A stretch of 64,000 bases of DNA from an uncultured Pelagibacteraceae bacterium (GTDB lineage Bacteria; Pseudomonadota; Alphaproteobacteria; Pelagibacterales; Pelagibacteraceae): contig CACGPY010000003.1 in NCBI GenBank assembly GCA_902575095.1, forward strand, positions 1 to 64,000. Reading direction: 5' to 3'. A program made the position numbers and the translations under genes. Position 1 is the stretch's first letter. Each line of letters starts with the position of its first letter. This document shows positions 27,691-35,570 of this stretch, one piece after another. A model generated the notes under the pieces. It ran no database searches, was not told the origin of the DNA, and saw only the letters and a program-made list of their open reading frames with translations.

Positions 27691-27709
27691 GAGAATGATT
27701 ATCATTTGC
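27691..27709. promoter_or_regulatory. Fur-box-like site 2 upstream of fbpA
   Basis: GAGAATGATTATCATTTGC is 17/19 identical to site 1 and 15/19 to the Fur consensus. The two sites are 27 bases apart centre to centre, so two Fur dimers could bind side by side. They may also affect the divergent small ORF. Confidence 0.82.
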
Positions 27710-27785
27710 AATAATGACGCACCTTTTTTAGATAAAAAAAACACGTATTAGTTGCTAGCTAAATAAAAATAGAGTTAAATTAAGT

Positions 27786-28001
27786 GTGCATCAAATAAAT
27801 CCCAAAAAATTTAAAGAAATCAAAAATAAAACTATACCTAACCCGCTTAGACCAAAATTCAGGCAAAAGGCACAATCTAATATTTATTTTCTTTCTCAAA
27901 GAAAAGTGAGCGAAGAGAAAAAAAATAAAATTATCAAAAATACTAAATTTATAATTATTTTACTTCTAATAATTGTTGGTGGATATTTATTGTCTAATTA
28001 A
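27786..28001 (+). CDS. small membrane-anchored protein (unknown)
   Basis: 71-residue ORF with a basic N-terminal half (NPLRPKFRQKAQSN, then KKNKIIKNTK) and one strong C-terminal membrane span (FIIILLLIIVGGYLL) ending LSN, predicting a tail-anchored protein with the basic part in the cytoplasm. It must use a GTG start; no internal ATG or SD is present, so the exact start is uncertain. It overlaps the hydratase gene end by 8 bases in convergent orientation, and shares the Fur-box spacer with divergent fbpA. No family recognised. Confidence 0.5.
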   Translation: MHQINPKKFKEIKNKTIPNPLRPKFRQKAQSNIYFLSQRKVSEEKKNKIIKNTKFIIILLLIIVGGYLLSN

Positions 28002-28770
28002 TCTTAGTTGATACACTTCCAATTTTATTAATAACGCCTTTATAGATACCTTTAGCTAAGATAGGCACAACCCCAACAGAAGATCCAGTAAAGACATAAA
28101 AATTTTGATTGAGCTTAATCTTATCTTTTTGTAATTTAATTAAAACAAATCTTAGTGAATTTAATGGATCAATATAAACAGTATTTGTGTTACCAAATAC
28201 CGATTGATTAATTTTTTTGTTGAAAATATTTGTTTTAAGGTTTTTAACATTTTGATTTTTGAATTTTTTTTTAGCTCCAATAACAAATTTTACGTTTGCT
28301 CCAAAATCAGAACATAAATCGCCAAGACTTTTAATTCCTTTTTTCTTTTGCCTGTAACCAACGACTTCAATACATGGCGCAATATGAGTTATAAATTTTT
28401 TTATATTTTTTTTTGTTAGTTTTTGTTTAAAATCAAAAAAATTTTTTTTAATTAAGTAACAAACCTCTAATTCAATGCCCATAGTAAATTTATTTATTTT
28501 TACAGTTTTTTTATTTTTTAATACGTTATGCTTATATACAGTTGCGTAAAATGGTTCTTTTTCTTTTAATTTTTTCAAAACAGGAATGCCTGTTCCAGCT
28601 GCCTTAAATCCACTTATAGGTTTTTTAATTTTGCTTTCGCATAATATTCTTAATTTTTGGGCTTCAGAAATTTTTTTAGTGTATCTTGATGGTAAGGGTG
28701 AAATAATTTTATTTTTCAGAAATGCGTTTACTAGTCTATTCGCATACTTATTTAAATTTTTATTAGTCAT
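27994..28770 (-). CDS. 2-keto-4-pentenoate hydratase / fumarylacetoacetate hydrolase-superfamily enzyme
   Basis: 258-residue member of the MhpD-like hydratase/decarboxylase group, which adds water to 2-oxopent-4-enoate-like substrates in aromatic or related degradation. Family pattern: ISGFKAAGTG near residue 55, metal-binding MGIELEVCYLI, APCIEVVGYR, LCSDFGANVKFVIG, and the C-terminal FVFTGSSVGVVP-like segment. It is coupled to pfk through a TAATG overlap but has no obvious pathway link; no other aromatic-degradation genes are nearby. Substrate unknown. Confidence 0.78.
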   Translation of the reverse strand: MTNKNLNKYANRLVNAFLKNKIISPLPSRYTKKISEAQKLRILCESKIKKPISGFKAAGTGIPVLKKLKEKEPFYATVYKHNVLKNKKTVKINKFTMGIELEVCYLIKKNFFDFKQKLTKKNIKKFITHIAPCIEVVGYRQKKKGIKSLGDLCSDFGANVKFVIGAKKKFKNQNVKNLKTNIFNKKINQSVFGNTNTVYIDPLNSLRFVLIKLQKDKIKLNQNFYVFTGSSVGVVPILAKGIYKGVINKIGSVSTKIN

Positions 28771-29858
28771 TAAATTTCATCTCCAATATAAATGTCTAAA
28801 GATAACGCAGTTTCTACTAAAGAGTCTTTTCTTTCAACATTTTTGTACGTGCTAATACCTTCATCAATAGGAACGTCTACTACTTTTCTATCTTTCCAAG
28901 CTACCATTCTATCAAATTTTTTTTGATTTAATAAATCAACAGCATAAACCCCAAATGCACTTGCTAAAATTCTATCACTTGCAGTTGGTGGTGCTCCTCG
29001 TTGCACATGTCCCAATGAGGTTACTCTACATTCAACGTCAGTTTTTTTCATTATTTCTTGTGCTATATAATCTCCTATCCCACCTAATCGTTGTTCTCCG
29101 TCCATATACTTATGCAAAACTGTGCTACCATCTTCTTTTTTTACTGCTTCTGCGACAATGATAAGAGAGTGTTGTATGTCATGTTTTTTCATTGAATTGA
29201 GTTTTTTAATTATCCCATCTATTGAATATTTTATTTCAGGAATGAGTATTACGTCAGCACCGCCGGCTATACCTGCATTCAAGGCTATATGACCTGCGTC
29301 TCTACCCATTACTTCTAATATCATAGATCTTCTGTGGCTTGCCGCAGTTGATTGAAGGTTATCTAAAGCTTGAGTTGCGACATCAACTGCTGTGTGAAAA
29401 CCAATAGAACTCTCGGTTGCTCCAACATCATTATCTATAGTTTTCGGTATAGCTACAATTTTCATGTCACCCTCTTTAGCTAATTTTTTTAAAATTTGCA
29501 TACTACCGTCACCACCAATTATTATAAGACCATCTAATTTCATTTGATGATAACCCTCTATTATTTCTTTTGATCTATCAACATATTTCCCGTTTCTTGT
29601 AGGTAATTTAAAAGGATTCCCTTTATTTGTAGAACCAAGAAATGTACCTCCTTGCCTTAAGAGATATCCACCAAAAGTCTTATGTGTTAATTGAACAGCT
29701 GCAACTGGTCTTTTCATTAATCCGGCAGTTCCATCTTTAATACCAAAAACATCCATATTATATTTATTTTTTGCTCGGTAAAAAATTGATCTAATTGCAG
29801 CGTTAAGCCCACCACAATCTCCACCACTAGTTAAAATTCCAATTTTTTTATTAGCCAT
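28770..29858 (-). CDS. pfkA: 6-phosphofructokinase
   Basis: Phosphorylates fructose 6-phosphate to the 1,6-bisphosphate, the committed step of EMP glycolysis. 362 residues with GILTSGGDCGGLNAAIR, LIIIGGDGSM (G118 equals Gly104 of E. coli PfkA), and PKTIDNDVGATESSIGF (K139 equals Gly124, catalytic D142). Gly at the first site with Lys at the second is the pattern I recall for group III enzymes, mostly ATP-using, rather than the Asp/Lys of PPi-dependent enzymes. MGRDAGHIALNAGIAGGAD and HVQRGAPPTASDRI complete the fold. It starts about 48 bases from divergent pyk. Confidence 0.93.
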   Translation of the reverse strand: MANKKIGILTSGGDCGGLNAAIRSIFYRAKNKYNMDVFGIKDGTAGLMKRPVAAVQLTHKTFGGYLLRQGGTFLGSTNKGNPFKLPTRNGKYVDRSKEIIEGYHQMKLDGLIIIGGDGSMQILKKLAKEGDMKIVAIPKTIDNDVGATESSIGFHTAVDVATQALDNLQSTAASHRRSMILEVMGRDAGHIALNAGIAGGADVILIPEIKYSIDGIIKKLNSMKKHDIQHSLIIVAEAVKKEDGSTVLHKYMDGEQRLGGIGDYIAQEIMKKTDVECRVTSLGHVQRGAPPTASDRILASAFGVYAVDLLNQKKFDRMVAWKDRKVVDVPIDEGISTYKNVERKDSLVETALSLDIYIGDEI

Positions 29859-29906
29859 TAAATCTTCTTTTTTTGAGGTAAAATGTTATAACATAAAAAT
29901 TTCATA

Positions 29907-31319
29907 ATGGAAAAAAAAGCCAAAATCATAGCTACTTTGGGACCAGCGATTTATAGCTCAACTAAACTTAAACAACTTGTAAATCTTGGAGTTGACGCTT
30001 TTAGAATTAATTTTAGCCATAACACTCATGGGATTAATAAAATTGTTTCAAAAATTAGAAAAATAGAGAGATCTACAAATAAAAAATTAGCTTTGATAGC
30101 AGATCTTCAAGGAGTAAAGCTTCGCGTGGGTAACATTAAAGGAGATAGTCAAAAAATTAAATACAATCAAAAATATATTTTTGATGCAAAAAGAAATATT
30201 GGCGATCATTCGAGAATTAATTTTCCTTATCCAAAAATTCTTAAAAAATTAAAAAAAGGTAACAAGATTTTAATTGATGATGGAAAGTTTACTTTTGTAG
30301 TTACTAAAAAAAAAGGAACAATCGTTACAACTATTTGTAAGAGTCAAAACTGCTTTATGAAAAGTAACAAAAGTGTTCATATTCCAAATTTTGATATTTC
30401 TTTTAACAAATTAACTTCTAAAGATAAAAAAGATATTAAAACAGCAATCAAACTTGGATGTAATTGGATAGCGCTATCATACCTTCAAAGTGAGAAATTA
30501 ATAATTGAAGCAAGAAAATTGATTAAAAAAGATATGGGTATTATTTCTAAAATTGAAAATAAACATGCATTGAAAAATATTATTAAAATAATTAAAGCTA
30601 CAGACTCAGTTATGATTGCCCGTGGTGATTTAGCAATAGATATCGGTCATAGTGAAGTTCCAAAAGTTCAATTAAGTCTTATAAAAAAATGTTCTCAATT
30701 TTCTAAATCTGTAATTGTCGCTACTCAAATGCTGGAAAGCATGATAGAAAATAATATAGCTACTAGAGCTGAAATAAACGATATTGCTTCAGCAATATTT
30801 CAAGGTGCTGATACTGTAATGTTATCGGCTGAAGCAGCGATTGGCAAATTTCCTACGCAAGCTGTTTCTACAATGACTGAAACGATACTTTCAACTGAAA
30901 AATATAAAAGAGAACATATAGAAGATTTTAAAAATTCTATAATTGCAAATAAAGATCCAGTTAAATCAATTCTTCTATCTGTAAAAGATATGGCGTATAA
31001 TTCAAATGTTAAGGCTATAATAGTATTTTCTAATTCTGGAAAGTCAGCTAAACTTGTTTCTGCTATGCGTCCAGCAGCTAAAATAGTAACTATTTCTCCC
31101 AATATAAACGTAAGTAGACAAGTGTCATTACTTTGGGGTGTTCAATCCGTTAATAGTAGAGATGCTAATGGATGGAAAGATATGATGTCTATATCAAAAG
31201 AAATAATAAAAAAGCTTAAATTTATTAAAAAAAATGATTTTGTTGTGATTACAGCTGGTTTGCCTTTTGGAAAAGCGGGTATGACAAATATGGTAAGACT
31301 TTATAAGGTAGGTACGTAA
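29907..31319 (+). CDS. pyk: pyruvate kinase
   Basis: Last glycolytic step: phosphoenolpyruvate plus ADP to pyruvate plus ATP. 470 residues with AKIIATLGPAIYSS, FRINFSHNTH, IADLQGVKLRVG, the signature IISKIENKHALKN with the catalytic lysine, MIARGDLAIDIG, VIVATQMLESMI, and ADTVMLSAEAAIGKFP. The C-terminal effector domain is present. Divergent from pfk, which gives a compact pair of glycolytic irreversible steps. Its stop overlaps the next small ORF's start. Confidence 0.95.
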   Translation: MEKKAKIIATLGPAIYSSTKLKQLVNLGVDAFRINFSHNTHGINKIVSKIRKIERSTNKKLALIADLQGVKLRVGNIKGDSQKIKYNQKYIFDAKRNIGDHSRINFPYPKILKKLKKGNKILIDDGKFTFVVTKKKGTIVTTICKSQNCFMKSNKSVHIPNFDISFNKLTSKDKKDIKTAIKLGCNWIALSYLQSEKLIIEARKLIKKDMGIISKIENKHALKNIIKIIKATDSVMIARGDLAIDIGHSEVPKVQLSLIKKCSQFSKSVIVATQMLESMIENNIATRAEINDIASAIFQGADTVMLSAEAAIGKFPTQAVSTMTETILSTEKYKREHIEDFKNSIIANKDPVKSILLSVKDMAYNSNVKAIIVFSNSGKSAKLVSAMRPAAKIVTISPNINVSRQVSLLWGVQSVNSRDANGWKDMMSISKEIIKKLKFIKKNDFVVITAGLPFGKAGMTNMVRLYKVGT

Positions 31320-31489
31320 TGCAAAATAATTATAGTGTGGATGAAATTTTGAGTGCTATTGATGATCTTCAAAAAATTAAGAAAGAAAAAAAAATAATTC
31401 CAATTAAAAATACTCCTAAGTCTGATATATCGAGTATTCCAAAAGATACTTTGAAGCTAATTGAGGAAGCTGAAAAAAATAAAAGCTAA
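31319..31489 (+). CDS. small acidic/basic protein downstream of pyk (unknown)
   Basis: 56-residue ORF below the track cutoff: its ATG overlaps the pyk stop as TAATG and its stop overlaps gapA's end by four bases in convergent orientation, so it fills the gap exactly. Sequence begins MQNNYSVDEILSAIDDLQK and is mostly helical, charged, with no cysteine or membrane span. The start resembles the short N-terminal helix of PopZ/DUF2497 proteins (SMEEILASIRR), but the conserved PopZ C-terminal domain is missing, so this may be chance. Function unknown. Confidence 0.6.
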   Translation: MQNNYSVDEILSAIDDLQKIKKEKKIIPIKNTPKSDISSIPKDTLKLIEEAEKNKS

Positions 31490-32490
31490 ATCAAGCCAGC
31501 AATTTGAATAGTAGTATCACACATTCTGTTTGAGAAACCCCACTCATTATCGTACCAAGAAAGTACCCTGCTAAATTTTCCTTTGATAACTTGAGTTTGA
31601 GTTAAATCAAAAATTGAACTGTGTGGATTGTGATTAAAGTCTTTAGAAACTAATGGTGCTGAATTTGTTGCTAAAATACCTTTTAGTGGACCATTTGCGG
31701 CTTTACTCATTGCATCATTTATACTTTCAGCTGTTACTTCTTTGATTGGTACAAAAGTAAGATCAATTAAAGATACGTTAGGAGTTGGTACTCTTATTGC
31801 GGTACCGTCTAATTTGCCTTTTAAACTTGGTAAAACAAGACTCATTGCTTTTGCAGCACCAGTAGATGTCGGTATCATTGCGTCTCCTGAAGCTCTGGCT
31901 CTCCTTAGATCTTTATGAAGAGTATCTAATAATTTTTGATCACCAGTATAACTATGAATTGTAGTCATGTAGCCGTACTCAATTCCAAAAGTATTTTCTA
32001 AAACCATAGCTACTGGAGCTAGACAATTGGTTGTACACGATCCATTTGAGATTATATTATGTTCTTTTTTTAATTCTTTGCTATTAACCCCTTGTACAAC
32101 AGTAAAATCTACCTCTTTAGCGGGAGCTGAGATAATTACTTTTTTAGCACCAGCTTTGATGTGTTTTCCAGCTGAAGTTTTATCTAAAAAGAAACCTGTG
32201 CACTCTAAAACAATATCAACACCAATTTTACCCCATGGAAGCTTAGCAGGATCTCTTTCAGCAAAAACTTTAATTTTTTGATCACCGATTTGAAATCCTT
32301 CGGTTGAAGTTTTAACCTCTTGGGTTAAAGTGCCGTGAGTACTATCAAATTTTATTAAATGCGCATTGGCTTCGATTGAACCAAGATCGTTAATTCCAAC
32401 AATTTGTATTTTACCTTTATAGTTTTCTAGAAGAGCTCTTAAAATTAATCTTCCTATTCTTCCAAATCCGTTTATTCCAACTTTGATCAT
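31486..32490 (-). CDS. gapA: glyceraldehyde-3-phosphate dehydrogenase
   Basis: NAD(P)-dependent oxidation and phosphorylation of glyceraldehyde 3-phosphate. 334 residues with IGINGFGRIGRL-type Rossmann start (VGINGFGRIGRLILRAL), the catalytic cysteine in ISNGSCTTNCLAPVAMV, TTIHSYTGDQKLLD, and SWYDNEWGFSNRM. It is the last gene of the glycerol operon, two bases after the DUF2160 gene, so glycerol-derived triose phosphate would be oxidised by a co-expressed enzyme. Confidence 0.96.
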   Translation of the reverse strand: MIKVGINGFGRIGRLILRALLENYKGKIQIVGINDLGSIEANAHLIKFDSTHGTLTQEVKTSTEGFQIGDQKIKVFAERDPAKLPWGKIGVDIVLECTGFFLDKTSAGKHIKAGAKKVIISAPAKEVDFTVVQGVNSKELKKEHNIISNGSCTTNCLAPVAMVLENTFGIEYGYMTTIHSYTGDQKLLDTLHKDLRRARASGDAMIPTSTGAAKAMSLVLPSLKGKLDGTAIRVPTPNVSLIDLTFVPIKEVTAESINDAMSKAANGPLKGILATNSAPLVSKDFNHNPHSSIFDLTQTQVIKGKFSRVLSWYDNEWGFSNRMCDTTIQIAGLI

Positions 32491-32492
32491 TT

Positions 32493-32849
32493 TTATACGT
32501 ATTTAAATACAATCACAAAATATGCAACACAAATAATAGTTGCTATCCACAACATGCTACCTACTAAACCAAGCCATGCTAAATGAATAAATGCGCTTCC
32601 CAATAAAGAAACAAAAAGTCTGTCACCTCTAGTGGTATCTAATCCTAAAATTCCTTTTCTAGGACTCCCTCCTGGAGAATATTTTTCCCAAATTAACATT
32701 ACTGTTATGCAAAGAGCTATGAAGATAAAAAATGAGGCTGTTTGCCAAGTCCATGCCATCCACGAAAATAAATCAAAATCAAAAAAACCCTTTTCTTTAG
32801 CTTTTCCAACATCACCCCAAGTAGCTGCGTGTAATTTTTTAAAAATCAT
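32493..32849 (-). CDS. glpU: DUF2160 small membrane protein of the glycerol ABC transporter
   Basis: 118-residue protein with about three membrane spans: MAWTWQTASFFIFIALCITVM, then the family stretch TTRGDRLFVSLLGSAFIHLAWLGL. DUF2160 proteins accompany GlpSTPQ(V) glycerol transporters. The usual family start resembles the internal MAWTWQT, so the first 30 residues may be an extension, but the long start overlaps glpQ by four bases (ATGA) and fits coupling. Its exact job in the transporter is not established. Confidence 0.82.
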   Translation of the reverse strand: MIFKKLHAATWGDVGKAKEKGFFDFDLFSWMAWTWQTASFFIFIALCITVMLIWEKYSPGGSPRKGILGLDTTRGDRLFVSLLGSAFIHLAWLGLVGSMLWIATIICVAYFVIVFKYV

Positions 32850-33646
32850 ACTCTGCCCATCGCAAACCCTTTGGCAATATAATTTCTAACAAAGTAAATT
32901 ACTATTGCTCCAGGAATTATTGTTAAACTTCCCGCTGCTGCAAGAAGACCTAGTTCGTATCCAGAGGTGCTCGCTGTTCTTGTCATCGTTGCTGCTATTG
33001 GTTTCGCTTCTGTTGCTGTTAAAGTTTTAGCCAATAACAACTCAACCCAAGAAAACATAAAACAGAAAAACATTGTGATACCTATTCCTGCAGCTATTGT
33101 AGGAATAAATATTTTGAAGAAAAATCTATTGAAAGAGTAACCATCTACATAAGCTGTTTCATCTAACTCTTTTGGTACAGCTGACATGAATCCCTCTAAA
33201 ATCCATACAGCTAACGGAATGTTGAATAAACAATGTGACAAAGCTACAGCGATATGAGTATCAAATAAATTTACTGATGAATAAAATTGAAAGAATGGTA
33301 GAGCAAATACAGCAGGTGGTGCCATTCGGTTAGTTAAAAGCCAGAAGAATAAATGTTTGTCCCCTAAAAATTTATATCTAGAAAAAGCATAAGCTGCAGG
33401 CAAAGCAGCTGCAACTGATATAACCGTATTAAAAACCGTGTAGGTAATTGAGTTCACGTAACCCATATACCAAGTGCTATCTGTAAATATCTTTACATAG
33501 TTCTCAGTCGTAAATTCTCGTGGCCATAAAGAATAAGTATTTATAATCTCAGTCGTTGTCTTAAAAGACATGTTGATTAACCAATAAATTGGCAGCATTA
33601 AAAAAAGAATATAAAGCGTTGGCACTAACCACTTATATTTCTTCAT
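32846..33646 (-). CDS. glpQ: glycerol ABC transporter permease, MalG type
   Basis: 266-residue permease with six predicted spans, YILFLMLPIYWLINMSFKTTTEI at the N terminus and the coupling loop VPKELDETAYVDGYSFNRFFFKIFIPTI. Overlaps glpP and glpU by four bases on both sides. Together with glpP forms the channel for glycerol uptake; specificity is inferred from its neighbours glpK and the paired GlpS/GlpT ATPases. Confidence 0.88.
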   Translation of the reverse strand: MKKYKWLVPTLYILFLMLPIYWLINMSFKTTTEIINTYSLWPREFTTENYVKIFTDSTWYMGYVNSITYTVFNTVISVAAALPAAYAFSRYKFLGDKHLFFWLLTNRMAPPAVFALPFFQFYSSVNLFDTHIAVALSHCLFNIPLAVWILEGFMSAVPKELDETAYVDGYSFNRFFFKIFIPTIAAGIGITMFFCFMFSWVELLLAKTLTATEAKPIAATMTRTASTSGYELGLLAAAGSLTIIPGAIVIYFVRNYIAKGFAMGRV

Positions 33647-34509
33647 GACTTAACCTCATTTTTCATCATTAAACTGTAAAATACCCAACATACTAATAAA
33701 ACTATAAAGAAATATATTAATGACATTGCAGCTGCAGGGCCTAAATCAAATTGACCTAATGCCATCTTAACTAAATCTATTGATAAAAATGCTGTAGCAT
33801 TTCCTGGACCGCCACCTGTTAATACGAATGGTTCAGTGTAAATCATAAAGCTATCCATAAATCTTAAAAGAATAGCTAAGGTTAAAACTTTTTTCATTTT
33901 TGGAAGTTCAATGTATCTAAAAGTAGCCCAGCGACTTGCGCCATCAATTTCTGCAGCTTGATAATAAGCTGGTTGAATTGAATTTAATCCCGCATAAGAT
34001 AAAAGGACTACAAGTGATGTCCAGTGCCAAACATCCATTAATATAGTGGTAAACCAAGCATCACCAGGTTGTTGAGTAAAATTAAAATCAAACCCAATAG
34101 CATTAAGTGAATATCCTAAAAAACCTATGTCAGGTAATGCAAATATATTCCACATTGCACCAACAACATTCCACGGAATCAAAAGAGGCATCGACATTAG
34201 AATTAAACATACTGGAACACCCCAACCTTTTTTTGGCATTGTTAAAGCTATTCCAATACCAAGTGGTATTTGAATTAACAAAATTATAAATGTGAAAGCG
34301 ATTTGCCTACCTAAAGCGTCATGAAATCTTTCTGATAACAAAATTTGTTTAAACCATCTTGTTCCTTCCCAAGCAAATACGTTATTACCAAAAGTCTCTT
34401 GAAAAGAGTAATTGACAACAGTCATCAATGGAATAGCTGCATTAAATGCCACTAGTACAAAGACGGGAACAACAAAGAACCAAGCTTTTTGATTAATAGT
34501 TTTATTCAT
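33643..34509 (-). CDS. glpP: glycerol ABC transporter permease, MalF type
   Basis: 288-residue permease: first span WFFVVPVFVLVAFNAAIPLMTVVNYSF, permease core starting IAFTFIILLIQIPLGIGIAL, and coupling loop QPAYYQAAEIDGASRWATFRYIELPKM. It shares the final base with glpT and overlaps glpQ by four. Typical size for a MalF-like subunit without a large loop. Confidence 0.88.
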   Translation of the reverse strand: MNKTINQKAWFFVVPVFVLVAFNAAIPLMTVVNYSFQETFGNNVFAWEGTRWFKQILLSERFHDALGRQIAFTFIILLIQIPLGIGIALTMPKKGWGVPVCLILMSMPLLIPWNVVGAMWNIFALPDIGFLGYSLNAIGFDFNFTQQPGDAWFTTILMDVWHWTSLVVLLSYAGLNSIQPAYYQAAEIDGASRWATFRYIELPKMKKVLTLAILLRFMDSFMIYTEPFVLTGGGPGNATAFLSIDLVKMALGQFDLGPAAAMSLIYFFIVLLVCWVFYSLMMKNEVKS

Positions 34510-35570
34510 TATTCAATTATCCAGTTATCTCCATAAACAAAAGTATATTTTTGATCGAAATTAATATGTGCGCTTCCGCTAGGAATTTCTGTAGAGGCAT
34601 TTGATAAAACTTTAATTGTTCCTCCTCTACACTCTGTATCAATAATTTTGTGTCTTCCAGTATTGCTAACTCTTTTTATTTTGACTGGAATACCTTTGTC
34701 AGAAAAATTAATAAATTCTGGTCTTATTCCTAATTGTGTTTTTTGAAAATTATTTTTCTTAATATTTGAATTACTTTGTATTTCTTGTCCTGCAAAATTT
34801 ATTTGCCCATTTTTTATTTGGCAAGGTAAAATGTTCATACCTGGAGACCCGATAAAGTGACCAACAAAAGTATGTTTCGGCTTCTCGAATAATTCTACGG
34901 GAGTTCCAGTTTGAACTATTTGTCCTTCATGCATAACAACAACTTGATCTGCAAAAGTTAGGGCTTCGGTTTGATCATGAGTAACGTAAATCATTGTCCG
35001 ATTTATTTTTTGGTGTAATTCTTTTAATTTAGATCTTAAAATCCATTTAAGATGTGGGTCAATTACAGTTAAAGGTTCATCAAACATAATTACATTAACA
35101 TCTGATCTGACTAATCCTCTTCCCAACGAAATTTTTTGTTTACCGTCTGCTGTCAAACCAGAGGCTCTATTGTCTAATGTTGATGTTAATTCTAGCATTT
35201 CTGCTATTTCTCTAACTTTAGAGTCAATTTCTGTATCAGAAAGATTTCTATTTTTTAAAGGAAAAGCTAAATTGTCATAGACTGTCATCGTGTCATAGAT
35301 GACAGGAAATTGAAATATTTGAGCTATATCTCTTTCAACTGGGTTCAAAGACGTTACATTTTTATCATCAAATAATATATCCCCTTTAGAAGGTTTAATT
35401 AATCCTGAAATGATATTTAAAAGTGTTGTCTTTCCACAGCCAGAGGGGCCTAATAAAGCGTAAGCTCCTCCATCTTTCCAATCAATGTTTACATCTCTTA
35501 ATACTAAATCTGCATCAGTATAGTTAGAAACATAACTGTGGCTTAAATTATTTAGTGTTATTTTAGCCAT
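34509..35570 (-). CDS. glpT: glycerol ABC transporter ATP-binding protein GlpT
   Basis: 353-residue ATPase with a good Walker A (LLGPSGCGKTTLLN, residues 41-49), Walker B VIMFDEPLTVID and an intact H-loop (YVTHDQTEA, H198). The signature motif is degenerate: GLTADGKQKISLGRGL instead of LSGGQ. A C-terminal TOBE-type domain follows (LGIRPEFINF). The partner GlpS has the opposite pattern, so the pair forms one canonical and one degenerate ATP site. It overlaps glpS by eight bases. Confidence 0.88.
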   Translation of the reverse strand: MAKITLNNLSHSYVSNYTDADLVLRDVNIDWKDGGAYALLGPSGCGKTTLLNIISGLIKPSKGDILFDDKNVTSLNPVERDIAQIFQFPVIYDTMTVYDNLAFPLKNRNLSDTEIDSKVREIAEMLELTSTLDNRASGLTADGKQKISLGRGLVRSDVNVIMFDEPLTVIDPHLKWILRSKLKELHQKINRTMIYVTHDQTEALTFADQVVVMHEGQIVQTGTPVELFEKPKHTFVGHFIGSPGMNILPCQIKNGQINFAGQEIQSNSNIKKNNFQKTQLGIRPEFINFSDKGIPVKIKRVSNTGRHKIIDTECRGGTIKVLSNASTEIPSGSAHINFDQKYTFVYGDNWIIE

